Part shown: positions 1 through 6,201 of the stretch, piece after piece | Position numbering within the stretch: position 1 is the stretch's first letter | Layout of the letters: the number at the start of each line of letters is the position of its first letter | Source of the DNA: Clostridiales bacterium | Lineage (GTDB): Bacteria; Bacillota; Clostridia; Christensenellales; Aristaeellaceae | DNA length: 7,143 nucleotides | Direction: 5' to 3' | Assembly (NCBI GenBank): GCA_004557805.1 | Contig: SFFS01000140.1 | Span: forward strand, 1 to 7,143 | Position numbers and translations under genes: made by a program | Notes under the pieces: model-generated | Databases searched by the model: none | What the model was told of the DNA's origin: nothing | The model's input: only the letters and a program-made list of their open reading frames with translations

Positions 1-3
1 ATC

Positions 4-23
4 TGCTATCAATTTGCTATCAA
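4..23. repeat. Two 9-bp direct repeats (TGCTATCAA) next to the guaA 3' end
   Basis: The 9-mer TGCTATCAA occurs at 4-12 and again at 15-23, a period of 11 bp or about one helical turn. On the guaA strand it reads TTGATAGCA twice, beginning 58 bases past the guaA stop codon. I see the repeat directly; its role is unknown. Because the 3' end of guaA is a known target of tyrosine-recombinase islands, the repeats could be recombinase arm sites or the edge of an integrated element. They could also be chance, since the window stops three bases beyond. Confidence 0.45.
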
Positions 24-80
24 ATGCCCCGTTTCCGCTTTAAGACCCCAGTGTTTTCAAGGCTTTGCGGGTTTTGTCAG

Positions 81-1595
81 TTATTCCCACTCAATCGTTG
101 CCGGGGGCTTACTGGTCACATCATACACCACGCGGTTAATCCCGCGCACCTCGTTGGTGATGCGCGAAGAAATCCGCGACAGCAGCTCCCACGAAAGCCG
201 CGCGAATTCGCAGGTCATGAAGTCGTTCGTGCGCACGGCGCGCAGCGCCAGCGTATAGTCGTAGGTGCGGCCGTCGCCCATCACCCCGACGGAACGCGTG
301 TTGGTCAGCACTGCGAAATACTGGTCGGCTTTTTCGCCGGAGGCGATCAGCTCGGAGCGGAGAATCGCGTCCGCCGCGCGGAGAACGTCCAGCTTTTCCT
401 TTGTGATTTCGCCGATGACGCGAATACCCAGGCCGGGGCCCGGGAACGGCTGCCGCCAGACGAGCGATTCGGGCAGCTCCAGCAGCAGCCCCAGCTTGCG
501 GACTTCGTCTTTGAACAGGCCGCGAAGCGGCTCAACAACGCCCTCGAAGCCCATTTCTTTGGGCAGGCCGCCTACGTTGTGGTGGCTCTTGATGACGGCG
601 GAATTCGTGCCAGATTCGACAACGTCGGGATAAATGGTGCCCTGCGCGAGGAAATCGAGCTTGCCGTGCTTCTTCGATTCCTTTTCGAACGTTTCCACGA
701 ACAGGCGGCCGATCGTTTTGCGCTTCTGCTCGGGGTCGGTCACGCCCTTGAGCGCGGACAGGAACGTCTCGCTCGCGTCGACGCAGACGAAATCGAGGTC
801 GCGGCCCGCGAACGCGGCGCGGATCTCGTCCGTTTCGTTCAGACGCATCAGGCCGTGATCGACGTAGATGCACGTCAGCTGGCCCGGAATGGCGCGGCTG
901 AGGAGCGCCGCGCAGACGCTGGAATCAACGCCGCCGGAAAGCGCGAGCAGCACGCGCTTATCGCCGACCTGGGCGCGAACGGCCTCGATTTGCTCGTTGA
1001 GATAATTTTCCATCGAATAGCCGCCCTTGCAGCCGCAGATATCGTAAAGGAAGTTATGCAGAATCTGCGTGCCGCGCTGCGTGTTTTCCACTTCCGGATG
1101 GAACTGTACGCCGTACAGCCTGCGCTCCGGGTTTTCAAATGCGGCGATGGGGCAAAGATCGGTGTACGCCAGCGGACGGAACCCTTCGGGCACTTCCGTT
1201 ACGCGGTCGCCATGGCTCATGAGCACCTGGCTTTCGCCTTCGCAACTGCTGAACAGCGCGCAGGCGCTGAGCGAGGCCGTCAGCGTGCCGTATTCGCTCT
1301 TGTCGCACGAGCCGACCTTGCCGCCGCACAGGCGGGTAATCAGCTGCATGCCGTAACAAATGCCGAGCACCGGAATGCCCAGATTGAGAATTTCCGGATC
1401 GCACACCGGCGCGTTTTCGGCATAGACGCTGTTCGGGCCGCCGGTGAAGATGATGCCGGCGGGAGCCAGCTCGCGCACGGCGGCGGGCGTAAGGGTATCG
1501 GGTTTGATGAGCGAATATACGCCGCATTCGCGCACGCGGCGCGCGATCAGCTCTTTATATTGGCCGCCAAAGTCGATAATCAGGACGGTTTCCAT
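81..1595 (-). CDS. guaA: GMP synthase (glutamine-hydrolysing)
   Basis: This enzyme makes GMP from XMP, glutamine and ATP in the last step of cytosolic de novo guanine nucleotide synthesis. The 504-aa product is near the usual length of about 510-525. Residues 1-190 are a class I glutamine amidotransferase with the nucleophile Cys80 in GICYGMQ and the His166/Glu168 pair in GVQFHPEVENT. Residues about 195-385 are the ATP pyrophosphatase domain, with the PP-loop LSGGVDSS at 219-226. The C-terminal dimerisation domain starts near PFPGPGLGIRVIGEIT and ends in the conserved KPPATIEWE. I chose the ATG at 1595 because GGGAGG lies 7 bases upstream; an in-frame ATG at 1610 overlaps that site and would add MGGYS. 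The gene is transcribed divergently from asnA. All catalytic motifs are intact. No terminator is clear in the 80 bases after the stop codon. Confidence 0.98.
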   Translation of the reverse strand: METVLIIDFGGQYKELIARRVRECGVYSLIKPDTLTPAAVRELAPAGIIFTGGPNSVYAENAPVCDPEILNLGIPVLGICYGMQLITRLCGGKVGSCDKSEYGTLTASLSACALFSSCEGESQVLMSHGDRVTEVPEGFRPLAYTDLCPIAAFENPERRLYGVQFHPEVENTQRGTQILHNFLYDICGCKGGYSMENYLNEQIEAVRAQVGDKRVLLALSGGVDSSVCAALLSRAIPGQLTCIYVDHGLMRLNETDEIRAAFAGRDLDFVCVDASETFLSALKGVTDPEQKRKTIGRLFVETFEKESKKHGKLDFLAQGTIYPDVVESGTNSAVIKSHHNVGGLPKEMGFEGVVEPLRGLFKDEVRKLGLLLELPESLVWRQPFPGPGLGIRVIGEITKEKLDVLRAADAILRSELIASGEKADQYFAVLTNTRSVGVMGDGRTYDYTLALRAVRTNDFMTCEFARLSWELLSRISSRITNEVRGINRVVYDVTSKPPATIEWE

Positions 1596-1602
1596 CGAAT
1601 AT

Positions 1603-1608
1603 CCTCCC
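1603..1608 (-). promoter_or_regulatory. guaA ribosome binding site (GGGAGG)
   Basis: On the minus strand GGGAGG ends 7 bases before the ATG at 1595. It overlaps the upstream in-frame ATG at 1610, so that ATG cannot be the start served by this site. This decides the guaA start. Confidence 0.85.
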
Positions 1609-1634
1609 ATGATAATGAATGGGTATACAGACAG

Positions 1635-1662
1635 ATTATAAGTTTTGCACGCCCGTTGTCAA
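1635..1662 (-). promoter_or_regulatory. guaA promoter, perfect -35 and -10 boxes
   Basis: Read on the minus strand, TTGACA (1662-1657) and TATAAT (1640-1635) both match the housekeeping sigma consensus in all six positions, with a 16-bp spacer. Transcription should start near 1628, giving a leader of only about 33 nt. That is too short for a purine riboswitch. The -35 box is 28 bp from the divergent asnA -35 box, and the DNA between them is AT-rich, which would suit UP-element contacts. Visible boxes; the start site is inferred. Confidence 0.88.
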
Positions 1663-1690
1663 GCGGAATTTAAAAGAATGAAAATATTTC

Positions 1691-1720
1691 TTGACAGCAT
1701 GCGGAGCTCAGCGCGATAAT
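1691..1720 (+). promoter_or_regulatory. asnA promoter
   Basis: TTGACA (1691-1696, perfect) and GATAAT (1715-1720, five of six to TATAAT) are separated by 18 bp. AT-rich DNA (about 1668-1690) lies just upstream. The predicted start near 1727 leaves a leader of about 100 nt before asnA. The promoter is back-to-back with that of guaA. Confidence 0.82.
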
Positions 1721-1750
1721 AAACCCAAATTGGACGAAACCGCAGGAAAC

Positions 1751-1828
1751 GCGCGGCTGCGATTCATTTTCGGCGCAATGCGCCGAAAAAATATCCGCCG
1801 CGCTGCCTTGCGGGCAGGAGGAACCGCG
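1751..1828 (+). promoter_or_regulatory. Structured asnA 5' leader, possible cis-regulatory RNA
   Basis: Three helices can be drawn. The first is a perfect 10-bp hairpin (1767-1776 with 1780-1789, loop AAT). The second is a perfect 7-bp stem GCGCGGC/GCCGCGC (1751-1757 with 1797-1803) that encloses the first. The third is a 5-bp hairpin CTGCC/GGCAG (1803-1807 with 1813-1817) that takes in the first bases of the AGGAGG ribosome binding site at 1816-1821. CGCGG at 1752-1756 could pair instead with CCGCG at 1824-1828, just before the start codon. No run of U follows any hairpin, so control, if any, would be at translation. The 3' part, GGAACCGCG, resembles part of the T-box core, but there is no room for a standard T-box stem I. 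Function is inferred only from folding potential. Confidence 0.45.
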
Positions 1829-1829
1829 A

Positions 1830-2843
1830 ATGAACGCAACCGTTATCCCGGAAGGGTACCGCTCCCGGCTGTCCGTCTATGAAACGCAGCGGGCGATCGT
1901 ATTTATCAAGCAGAGCTTTCAGCAGAACCTGGGCGCGGCGCTGAACCTCAAACGCGTATCCGCGCCGCTGTTCGTTGGAGCCGATACCGGCCTGAACGAT
2001 AACCTCAACGGCGTGGAGCGCCCCGTTTCGTTCGACGTGCCCGCCGCCGGGGGGCGTGAGTTCCAGGTGGTGCACTCGCTGGCCAAATGGAAGCGCTGGG
2101 CGCTCAAACAGTACGATTTCTATCCGGGAAACGGCCTGTATACCGATATGAACGCCATCCGCCGCGACGAGGCCGTGCTGGATAATCTGCACTCGGTCTA
2201 CGTCGATCAGTGGGACTGGGAGAAGGTCATCACCGCCGCCGACCGCAGCCTCGACTACCTCAGGGAGACAGTTACGCGCATCGTCGACGCGATCAGCATG
2301 ACCAGCAGCGCGCTCAAATGGGAGTTCCCCGCCATTACGAACGAGCTGCCGCGCGGCGTGTATTTCGTCACCAGCCAGGAGCTGGAGGACCGGTATCCCG
2401 AGCTTACGCCCTCGCAGCGTGAAAACGCCGTTACCCGCGAGCACGGCACTACGTTCGTCATGCAGATCGGAAAGACGCTTCGTTCCGGCAGGAAGCACGA
2501 CGACCGCGCGCCCGACTATGACGACTGGGAGCTGAACGGCGATATTCTCTTCTATAATGAAGTTCTCGGCCGCGCGTTTGAGATCAGTTCGATGGGCATT
2601 CGCGTCGATGCGGAAAGCCTTGCGCGCCAGCTGAAGGAGGCCGGCTGCGAGGAACGGCGCGAACTGCCGTTCCATAAGGCGCTTTTGAACGGGCAGCTTC
2701 CGCTGACGATCGGCGGCGGCATCGGCCAGTCGCGTCTGTGCATGCTGATGCTTGGTTGCGCGCATATCGGCGAGGTACAGTCGGGCGTGTGGGACGACGA
2801 GACGATGAAGCGCTGCCGGGAAGCGGGGATCATGCTGCTGTAA
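1830..2843 (+). CDS. asnA: Aspartate-ammonia ligase (asparagine synthetase A)
   Basis: AsnA makes asparagine from aspartate, ammonia and ATP through an aspartyl-adenylate, releasing AMP and PPi. It is a soluble homodimer related to class II aminoacyl-tRNA synthetases and, unlike AsnB, has no glutaminase domain. The 337-aa product has the family's usual length and its conserved blocks in order: VSAPLFV (43-49), GLNDNLNGVERPV (54-66), VVHSLAKWKRW (80-90), GLYTDMNAIRRDE (102-114), SVYVDQWDWEK (122-132), DYDDWELNGDIL (229-240), EISSMGIRVD (251-260) and the class II motif 3-like GGGIGQSR (295-302). AGGAGG at 1816-1821 is 8 bases before the chosen ATG. The gene is expressed from its own promoter opposite guaA and is followed after 40 bases by a small gene with no terminator between. 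No damage is visible. Confidence 0.97.
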   Translation: MNATVIPEGYRSRLSVYETQRAIVFIKQSFQQNLGAALNLKRVSAPLFVGADTGLNDNLNGVERPVSFDVPAAGGREFQVVHSLAKWKRWALKQYDFYPGNGLYTDMNAIRRDEAVLDNLHSVYVDQWDWEKVITAADRSLDYLRETVTRIVDAISMTSSALKWEFPAITNELPRGVYFVTSQELEDRYPELTPSQRENAVTREHGTTFVMQIGKTLRSGRKHDDRAPDYDDWELNGDILFYNEVLGRAFEISSMGIRVDAESLARQLKEAGCEERRELPFHKALLNGQLPLTIGGGIGQSRLCMLMLGCAHIGEVQSGVWDDETMKRCREAGIMLL

Positions 2844-2883
2844 GCGGCAGAACCGCATGGGCGTTTCCGCAAAGGAGGGGGTT

Positions 2884-3276
2884 ATGATGTTTGCTTCTTT
2901 GTTCCAGCGCCTGCGCGAACGCGCCGATGAGAAAGAGCGGACCTGCCTGACGGCCCCGCGGTGCGTTCCGGGAATCGTGGAAGCGGTTGAGGAAAGAGAA
3001 GACGAAAGCTGGGAGGACGATCCGGCGACCGGCGAGCGGACGCTCGTGAAGACGTCCTGGTTCCGGCCGCGCACGCGCTACCGCGCGGAGGGAAAGGAAT
3101 ACGTGACCACGCCGCGCGGCGGCAGCGAATGGAACGACTGCCATTTCTGCCATTATCAGGCGGGGGACCGGGTGATCGTCCGCTGGCACGAGGAAAACCC
3201 GGAGCGCTACGACATCGTGCGGAAGCTGCGGAAAAACGGCGCGCTTGCCAGGGAAATGGAGCGCGGCGGGCTGTGA
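2884..3276 (+). CDS. Small soluble protein of unknown function, possibly DUF3592-like
   Basis: I do not recognise this 130-aa protein with certainty. A strong ribosome binding site (AAAGGAGG, 2871-2878) precedes two adjacent ATGs at 2884 and 2887, so the start is uncertain by one codon. There is no signal peptide or membrane segment. An N-terminal charged helix (about 1-20) and an acidic stretch (about 33-48) are followed by a probable beta-rich part. There, RYRAEGKEY and, about 25 residues on, GDRVIVRWHEENPERYDI recall the pattern of DUF3592 domains, in which Y-x-x-G-K-x-Y is followed by a VGD-V-V-Y-NP element. This one lacks the membrane helices often found in that family. Four cysteines occur as C-x5-C near the N-terminus and in DCHFCH, which might bind metal. 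It lies 40 bases after asnA, probably in the same transcript. A role in asparagine metabolism is not implied. Confidence 0.8.
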   Translation: MMFASLFQRLRERADEKERTCLTAPRCVPGIVEAVEEREDESWEDDPATGERTLVKTSWFRPRTRYRAEGKEYVTTPRGGSEWNDCHFCHYQAGDRVIVRWHEENPERYDIVRKLRKNGALAREMERGGL

Positions 3277-3327
3277 AAAAGCGCGGACAGCGCGCAGAAC
3301 GCTTCCGGATTTTTCGGGGATATGAAA

Positions 3328-3346
3328 AGGGGCGCGCCGCGCCCCT
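3328..3346 (+). terminator. GC-rich hairpin, possible terminator of the asnA operon
   Basis: This is a perfect 8-bp stem AGGGGCGC/GCGCCCCT with loop GCC, preceded by AAAA, 51 bases after the upstream stop codon. The tail (GATTTACTCTCTC) is only weakly T-rich, so termination may be partial. Confidence 0.5.
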
Positions 3347-3393
3347 GATTTACTCTCTCGCGTTCCTTTCCAGAACCGGCGAAAAATCCGTCT

Positions 3394-3415
3394 GAGCCGC
3401 CGGCTCTTTCTTTTT
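3394..3415 (+). terminator. Intrinsic terminator of the asnA operon
   Basis: GAGCC/GGCTC (3394-3398 with 3402-3406, loop GCC) is followed directly by TTTCTTTTT. An alternative longer stem with one mismatch pairs 3373-3381 with 3398-3406 and ends at the same T tract. This is the best terminator between the small protein gene and rpsO. Confidence 0.7.
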
Positions 3416-3418
3416 CAG

Positions 3419-3444
3419 ATCGCCGCTAAAAAATGGCGATTTTT
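3419..3444 (+). terminator. Second terminator-like hairpin before the rpsO promoter
   Basis: ATCGCC/GGCGAT (3419-3424 with 3435-3440, 10-nt A-rich loop) is followed by TTTT, and it ends 12 bases before the rpsO -35 box. It would insulate rpsO from upstream read-through. The stem is short, so its strength is uncertain. Confidence 0.5.
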
Positions 3445-3456
3445 CCCGGATACATG

Positions 3457-3485
3457 TTTACAAACATTACGGGTTATGCTACAAT
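3457..3485 (+). promoter_or_regulatory. rpsO-pnp promoter with extended -10
   Basis: TTTACA (3457-3462) and TACAAT (3480-3485) are 17 bp apart, and TGC immediately precedes the -10 box (extended -10). Each box differs from consensus at one position. Transcription should start near 3492, leaving a leader of about 94 nt before rpsO. This is consistent with a strong ribosomal-protein promoter. Confidence 0.85.
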
Positions 3486-3516
3486 GACGAATGCGTGTAC
3501 CGCGCGCCCGGATGTG

Positions 3517-3571
3517 CGCCTCTCCAGCGGCTTCCTGGCATGCGGCGGATGCGAATACGCCCAAAGAGGCG
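3517..3571 (+). promoter_or_regulatory. rpsO leader RNA fold, candidate S15 autoregulatory site
   Basis: A perfect 7-bp helix CGCCTCT/AGAGGCG (3517-3523 with 3565-3571) closes just before the AAGGAGG ribosome binding site at 3572-3578. Inside it two small hairpins can form: CCAG/CTGG (3524-3527 with 3535-3538) and GCAT/ATGC (about 3538-3541 with 3549-3552). That gives a branched, junction-like shape. S15 is known to repress its own mRNA in several bacteria by binding such leader junctions. The fold is visible; regulation by S15 is inferred. Confidence 0.5.
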
Positions 3572-3585
3572 AAGGAGGAAACACA

Positions 3586-3849
3586 ATGGATACCAGCAAG
3601 AAACTCGAAATCATCGAAAAGTACAAGCGGCACGACGGCGACACCGGTTCTCCCGAGGTTCAGGTTGCTCTTCTGACCGAGCGCATCAACCACCTCAACG
3701 AGCATCTGTCCACCCATAAGAAGGACTTCCACAGCCGCCGCGGTCTGCTGCTGATGGTCGGCCAGCGCCGCAACATGCTCAACTACCTCAAAATGAAGGA
3801 TATCGAGCGCTACCGCGCCCTGATCGCTGAACTGAACCTGCGCAAATAA
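3586..3849 (+). CDS. rpsO: 30S ribosomal protein S15
   Basis: S15 is a primary binder of the 16S rRNA central domain and helps form subunit bridges. The 87-aa product is of normal length (88-89 is typical) and carries the family signature: DTGSPEVQVALLTERI (19-34), then KKDFHSRRGLLLMVGQRR (45-62), then LNYL (65-68). The open frame extends upstream without a stop codon to 3433, but that part overlaps the promoter and lacks S15 homology. I chose the ATG at 3586 because AAGGAGG lies 7 bases before it and the protein then starts as S15 does. It is the first gene of an operon with pnp. Confidence 0.98.
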   Translation: MDTSKKLEIIEKYKRHDGDTGSPEVQVALLTERINHLNEHLSTHKKDFHSRRGLLLMVGQRRNMLNYLKMKDIERYRALIAELNLRK

Positions 3850-3864
3850 AGATTGGAGTGCGGA

Positions 3865-6027
3865 ATGGAAAAAAAGGTTTATTCAATCCAGTACGGCGCG
3901 GCGGAACTGTCACTTGACTTTGGCAAATACGCGCAGCAGGCCGGCGGCTCGGTTCTGGTTCGCTACGGCGATACGGCCGTGCTCGTCTGCGCCACGATGA
4001 GCGACAAACCGCGTGAAGGCATCGACTTCTTCCCGCTCAGCTGCGACTTCGAAGAGAAGCTGTACTCCGTGGGCAAAATCCCCGGCGGCTTCATCAAGCG
4101 CGAAGGCCGCCCGACCGAGAAGGCTACGCTGACCTCCCGCCTGATCGACCGTCCTCTGCGCCCGCTCTTCCCCAAGGGCATGCGCAACGACGTGCAGGTG
4201 GTCGCCACCGTGCTTTCCGTGGATACGAACCTGCCCCCGGAAGTTCCGGCCATGATCGGCGCGAGCGCCGCTCTGATGGTTTCCAACATTCCGTTCGGCG
4301 GCCCGATCGGCGCGGCTCAGGTGGGCCTTGTGGACGGCGAACTCGTCCTCAACCCCAACGACGAACAGCGCGAAAAGAGCGACCTGCATCTGACCGTCGC
4401 CGGCACGAAGGACGCCGTGATGATGGTCGAAGCGGGCGCGAACGAGATTTCCGAAGAAACCATGCTCAAGGCGATTCTGTTCGCTCATGAGCAGATCAAG
4501 CCCATCGTCGCGCTGCAGGAGCAGATCGCTGCCGAAATCGGCAAGGAAAAGAGCGAAGTGTTCATGCAGGTCACCGGCGAGGACGTCGATGCGGCCGTGC
4601 GCGAATACGCGTTCGAGCGCAGCAAGTGGATCTTCGAAACCTTCGACCGTCACGAGCGCCAGGCGCGCGAGGAGCAGGTCAAGAAGGAAACGCTCGAGCA
4701 TTTCGCCGGGCAGTTCGAAGGCCGCGAGCAGGAAATCTGCGATTCGCTTTACTACATCAACAAAGAGATCATGCGCACGCGCATTCTCTCCGAGGGCGTC
4801 CGCCCCGACGGCCGCGCGCTGACCGAAGTGCGCCCCATCTGGAGCGAAGTCGGCGTCCTGCCGCGTCCGCACGGCTCCGCCGTGTTCACCCGCGGCGAAA
4901 CGCAGGTGATGACCATCGCCACCCTGGGCGCGATGGGCGAAGTGCAGATCCTCGACGGCATCACCAACGAGGAAACCAAGCGCTACATGCATCACTACAA
5001 CATGCCGCCGTATTCCACCGGTGAAGCTGGCCGCATGAAGAGCCCCGGCCGCCGCGAGATCGGTCACGGAGCGCTCGCCGAGCGCGCGCTGCTGCCGATG
5101 ATCCCGTCGGAAGAGGAATTCCCGTATGCCATCCGCCTTGTGAGCGAAGTGCTTTCTTCCAACGGTTCCACGTCTCAGGCTTCCGTGTGCGGCAGCACCA
5201 TGGCACTGATGGACGCGGGCGTGCCGATCAAGGCGCCGGTCGCCGGCGTTGCGATGGGCCTGATTAAGGATGCGCACAGCGACAAGGTCTGCGTGCTGAC
5301 CGATATCCAGGGCCTCGAGGACTTCCTCGGCGATATGGACTTCAAGGTCGCGGGCACGATGAACGGCATCACCGCCATTCAGATGGACATCAAGATCAAG
5401 GGTATCGACGAGAAGATCCTCCGCCAGGCGCTTGCGCAGGCGCTGGAAGGCCGTCTGCATATCCTGGGCAAGATGCTTGAGACTATCCCCGCCCCGCGTG
5501 ATCATCTGAGCGCCTACGCGCCCAAGATCATCCGCTTCACCATCAACCCCGAGAAAATTCGCGAAGTCATCGGGCCCGGCGGCAAGATGATCAACAAGAT
5601 CATCGCCGACTGCGGCGGCGTGAAGATCGATATCGAGGACGACGGCCGCGTCTACATCGCTACCCCCGACGACGCCATGGCTCAGAAGGCCAAGCGCATC
5701 ATCGAAGGCATTGCGAAGGACGTTGAAGTGGGCGATGTGTTCACCGGCAAGGTCGTGCGCATAATGAGCTTCGGCGTGTTCGTCGAGTTCGCGCCCGGCA
5801 AGGACGGCATGATCCACATCTCCAAGCTGGCCAACGAGCGCGTTGAAAAGTGCGAAGACGTTGTGAAGATCGGCGACGAGCTGGAAGTCCGCGTTGCGGA
5901 AATCGACAGCCAGGGCCGCATCAACCTCGTGCGCAACGATATCGTTTACGATAACAATGAACCCGTGCGCCGCCCGCCGATGGGCAACCGCGGGGGCCGT
6001 CCGCCGATGCGCCGGCCGCGCGCCTGA
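3865..6027 (+). CDS. pnp: Polyribonucleotide nucleotidyltransferase (PNPase)
   Basis: PNPase degrades RNA 3' to 5' by phosphorolysis, releasing nucleoside diphosphates, and can also add 3' tails. It is a ring-shaped homotrimer in the cytoplasm. The 720-aa product has the full order: RNase PH domain 1 (about 10-145), helical domain (about 150-300), RNase PH domain 2 (about 310-540), KH domain (about 553-615, with IGPGGK at 569-574) and S1 domain (about 622-690, starting GDVFTGKVVRI). The catalytic region LEDFLGDMDFK puts aspartates at 486 and 492, matching the E. coli catalytic pair, and GSTSQASVCGS (434-444) is the phosphate-binding loop. An Arg/Pro-rich tail follows residue 700. GGAG lies 6 bases before the chosen ATG; a TTG at 3853 would add four residues but would itself overlap this site. 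The gene starts 15 bases after the rpsO stop codon, so the two are cotranscribed. Confidence 0.98.
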   Translation: MEKKVYSIQYGAAELSLDFGKYAQQAGGSVLVRYGDTAVLVCATMSDKPREGIDFFPLSCDFEEKLYSVGKIPGGFIKREGRPTEKATLTSRLIDRPLRPLFPKGMRNDVQVVATVLSVDTNLPPEVPAMIGASAALMVSNIPFGGPIGAAQVGLVDGELVLNPNDEQREKSDLHLTVAGTKDAVMMVEAGANEISEETMLKAILFAHEQIKPIVALQEQIAAEIGKEKSEVFMQVTGEDVDAAVREYAFERSKWIFETFDRHERQAREEQVKKETLEHFAGQFEGREQEICDSLYYINKEIMRTRILSEGVRPDGRALTEVRPIWSEVGVLPRPHGSAVFTRGETQVMTIATLGAMGEVQILDGITNEETKRYMHHYNMPPYSTGEAGRMKSPGRREIGHGALAERALLPMIPSEEEFPYAIRLVSEVLSSNGSTSQASVCGSTMALMDAGVPIKAPVAGVAMGLIKDAHSDKVCVLTDIQGLEDFLGDMDFKVAGTMNGITAIQMDIKIKGIDEKILRQALAQALEGRLHILGKMLETIPAPRDHLSAYAPKIIRFTINPEKIREVIGPGGKMINKIIADCGGVKIDIEDDGRVYIATPDDAMAQKAKRIIEGIAKDVEVGDVFTGKVVRIMSFGVFVEFAPGKDGMIHISKLANERVEKCEDVVKIGDELEVRVAEIDSQGRINLVRNDIVYDNNEPVRRPPMGNRGGRPPMRRPRA

Positions 6028-6041
6028 TTTAAACCTGATAC

Positions 6042-6071
6042 AAAAGGGCGGGAGCATTTTCCCGCCCTTTT
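6042..6071 (+). terminator. Strong intrinsic terminator after pnp
   Basis: This is a perfect 11-bp stem, AAAAGGGCGGG (6042-6052) with CCCGCCCTTTT (6061-6071), with an 8-nt loop. The T run is partly in the stem. It lies 14 bases after the pnp stop codon and ends the rpsO-pnp operon. Confidence 0.9.
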
Positions 6072-6086
6072 ATCGACGAAAGGGAC

Positions 6087-6201
6087 GCGCGGAGGCCGCG
6101 CCGCGCAAAAACGGCGGAAAAGACGCCGGGAAGGAATCCTGCGGGGCAGATTGCCCCTGAAAAGCGGCGAACCTGTGAAGCAAAAGCGGCGCCTGCGCCG
6201 C
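6087..6201 (+). other. Hairpin-rich leader between pnp and the M16 gene
   Basis: Three perfect hairpins lie in this gap: GCGCGG/CCGCGC (6087-6092 with 6096-6101, loop AGG), GGGGCA/TGCCCC (6143-6148 with 6152-6157, loop GAT) and GCGGCG/CGCCGC (6186-6191 with 6196-6201, loop CCTG). The last ends five bases before the AAAGGAG ribosome binding site. None has a T tail, so they are not standard terminators. AAAAGCGGCG also occurs twice (6160-6169 and 6182-6191). I see no good promoter, so the downstream gene may rely on read-through past the pnp terminator or on a weak promoter. Confidence 0.4.

Noticed and set aside
1008..1025. Internal start for a separate guaA synthetase domain, suggested by GGYSME repeating the N-terminal GGYSME
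   Set aside because: The internal copy aligns with the conserved GCKG..MEN region of ordinary GuaA, has no good ribosome binding site, and the domains are in one frame. The similarity is coincidental.
1596..1634. Guanine riboswitch ahead of guaA
   Set aside because: The perfect promoter leaves a leader of only about 33 nt, too short for the aptamer.
24..1673. 549-aa open frame on the plus strand opposite guaA
   Set aside because: It lies over all of guaA, has low-complexity Arg/Ala-rich composition and no recognisable domain. It arises from GC-rich third positions in the real gene.
1663..1690. CodY or PurR box between the divergent promoters
   Set aside because: The AT-rich stretch matches the CodY consensus at only about 9 of 15 positions and shows no PurR box. 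AT-richness explains it.
1727..1829. Canonical T-box riboswitch ahead of asnA
   Set aside because: Only a partial core match (GGAACCGCG) is present. The UGG part is changed, there is no space for stem I with a specifier loop, and no terminator follows. I kept only the weaker claim of a structured leader.
1764..3074. 436-aa minus-strand open frame across asnA and the next gene
   Set aside because: It spans two real plus-strand genes and their gap, with no recognised domain, so it is a shadow.
3433..3585. In-frame 51-residue N-terminal extension of rpsO
   Set aside because: It would overlap the promoter and lie mostly upstream of the predicted transcript start. S15 proteins start at the ATG at 3586, which has an ideal ribosome binding site.
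3910..6057. 715-aa open frame on the minus strand opposite pnp
   Set aside because: It is a mirror of pnp codon bias, rich in Asp, His, Ala and Leu with no family motif and no ribosome binding site. pnp is certain on the other strand.
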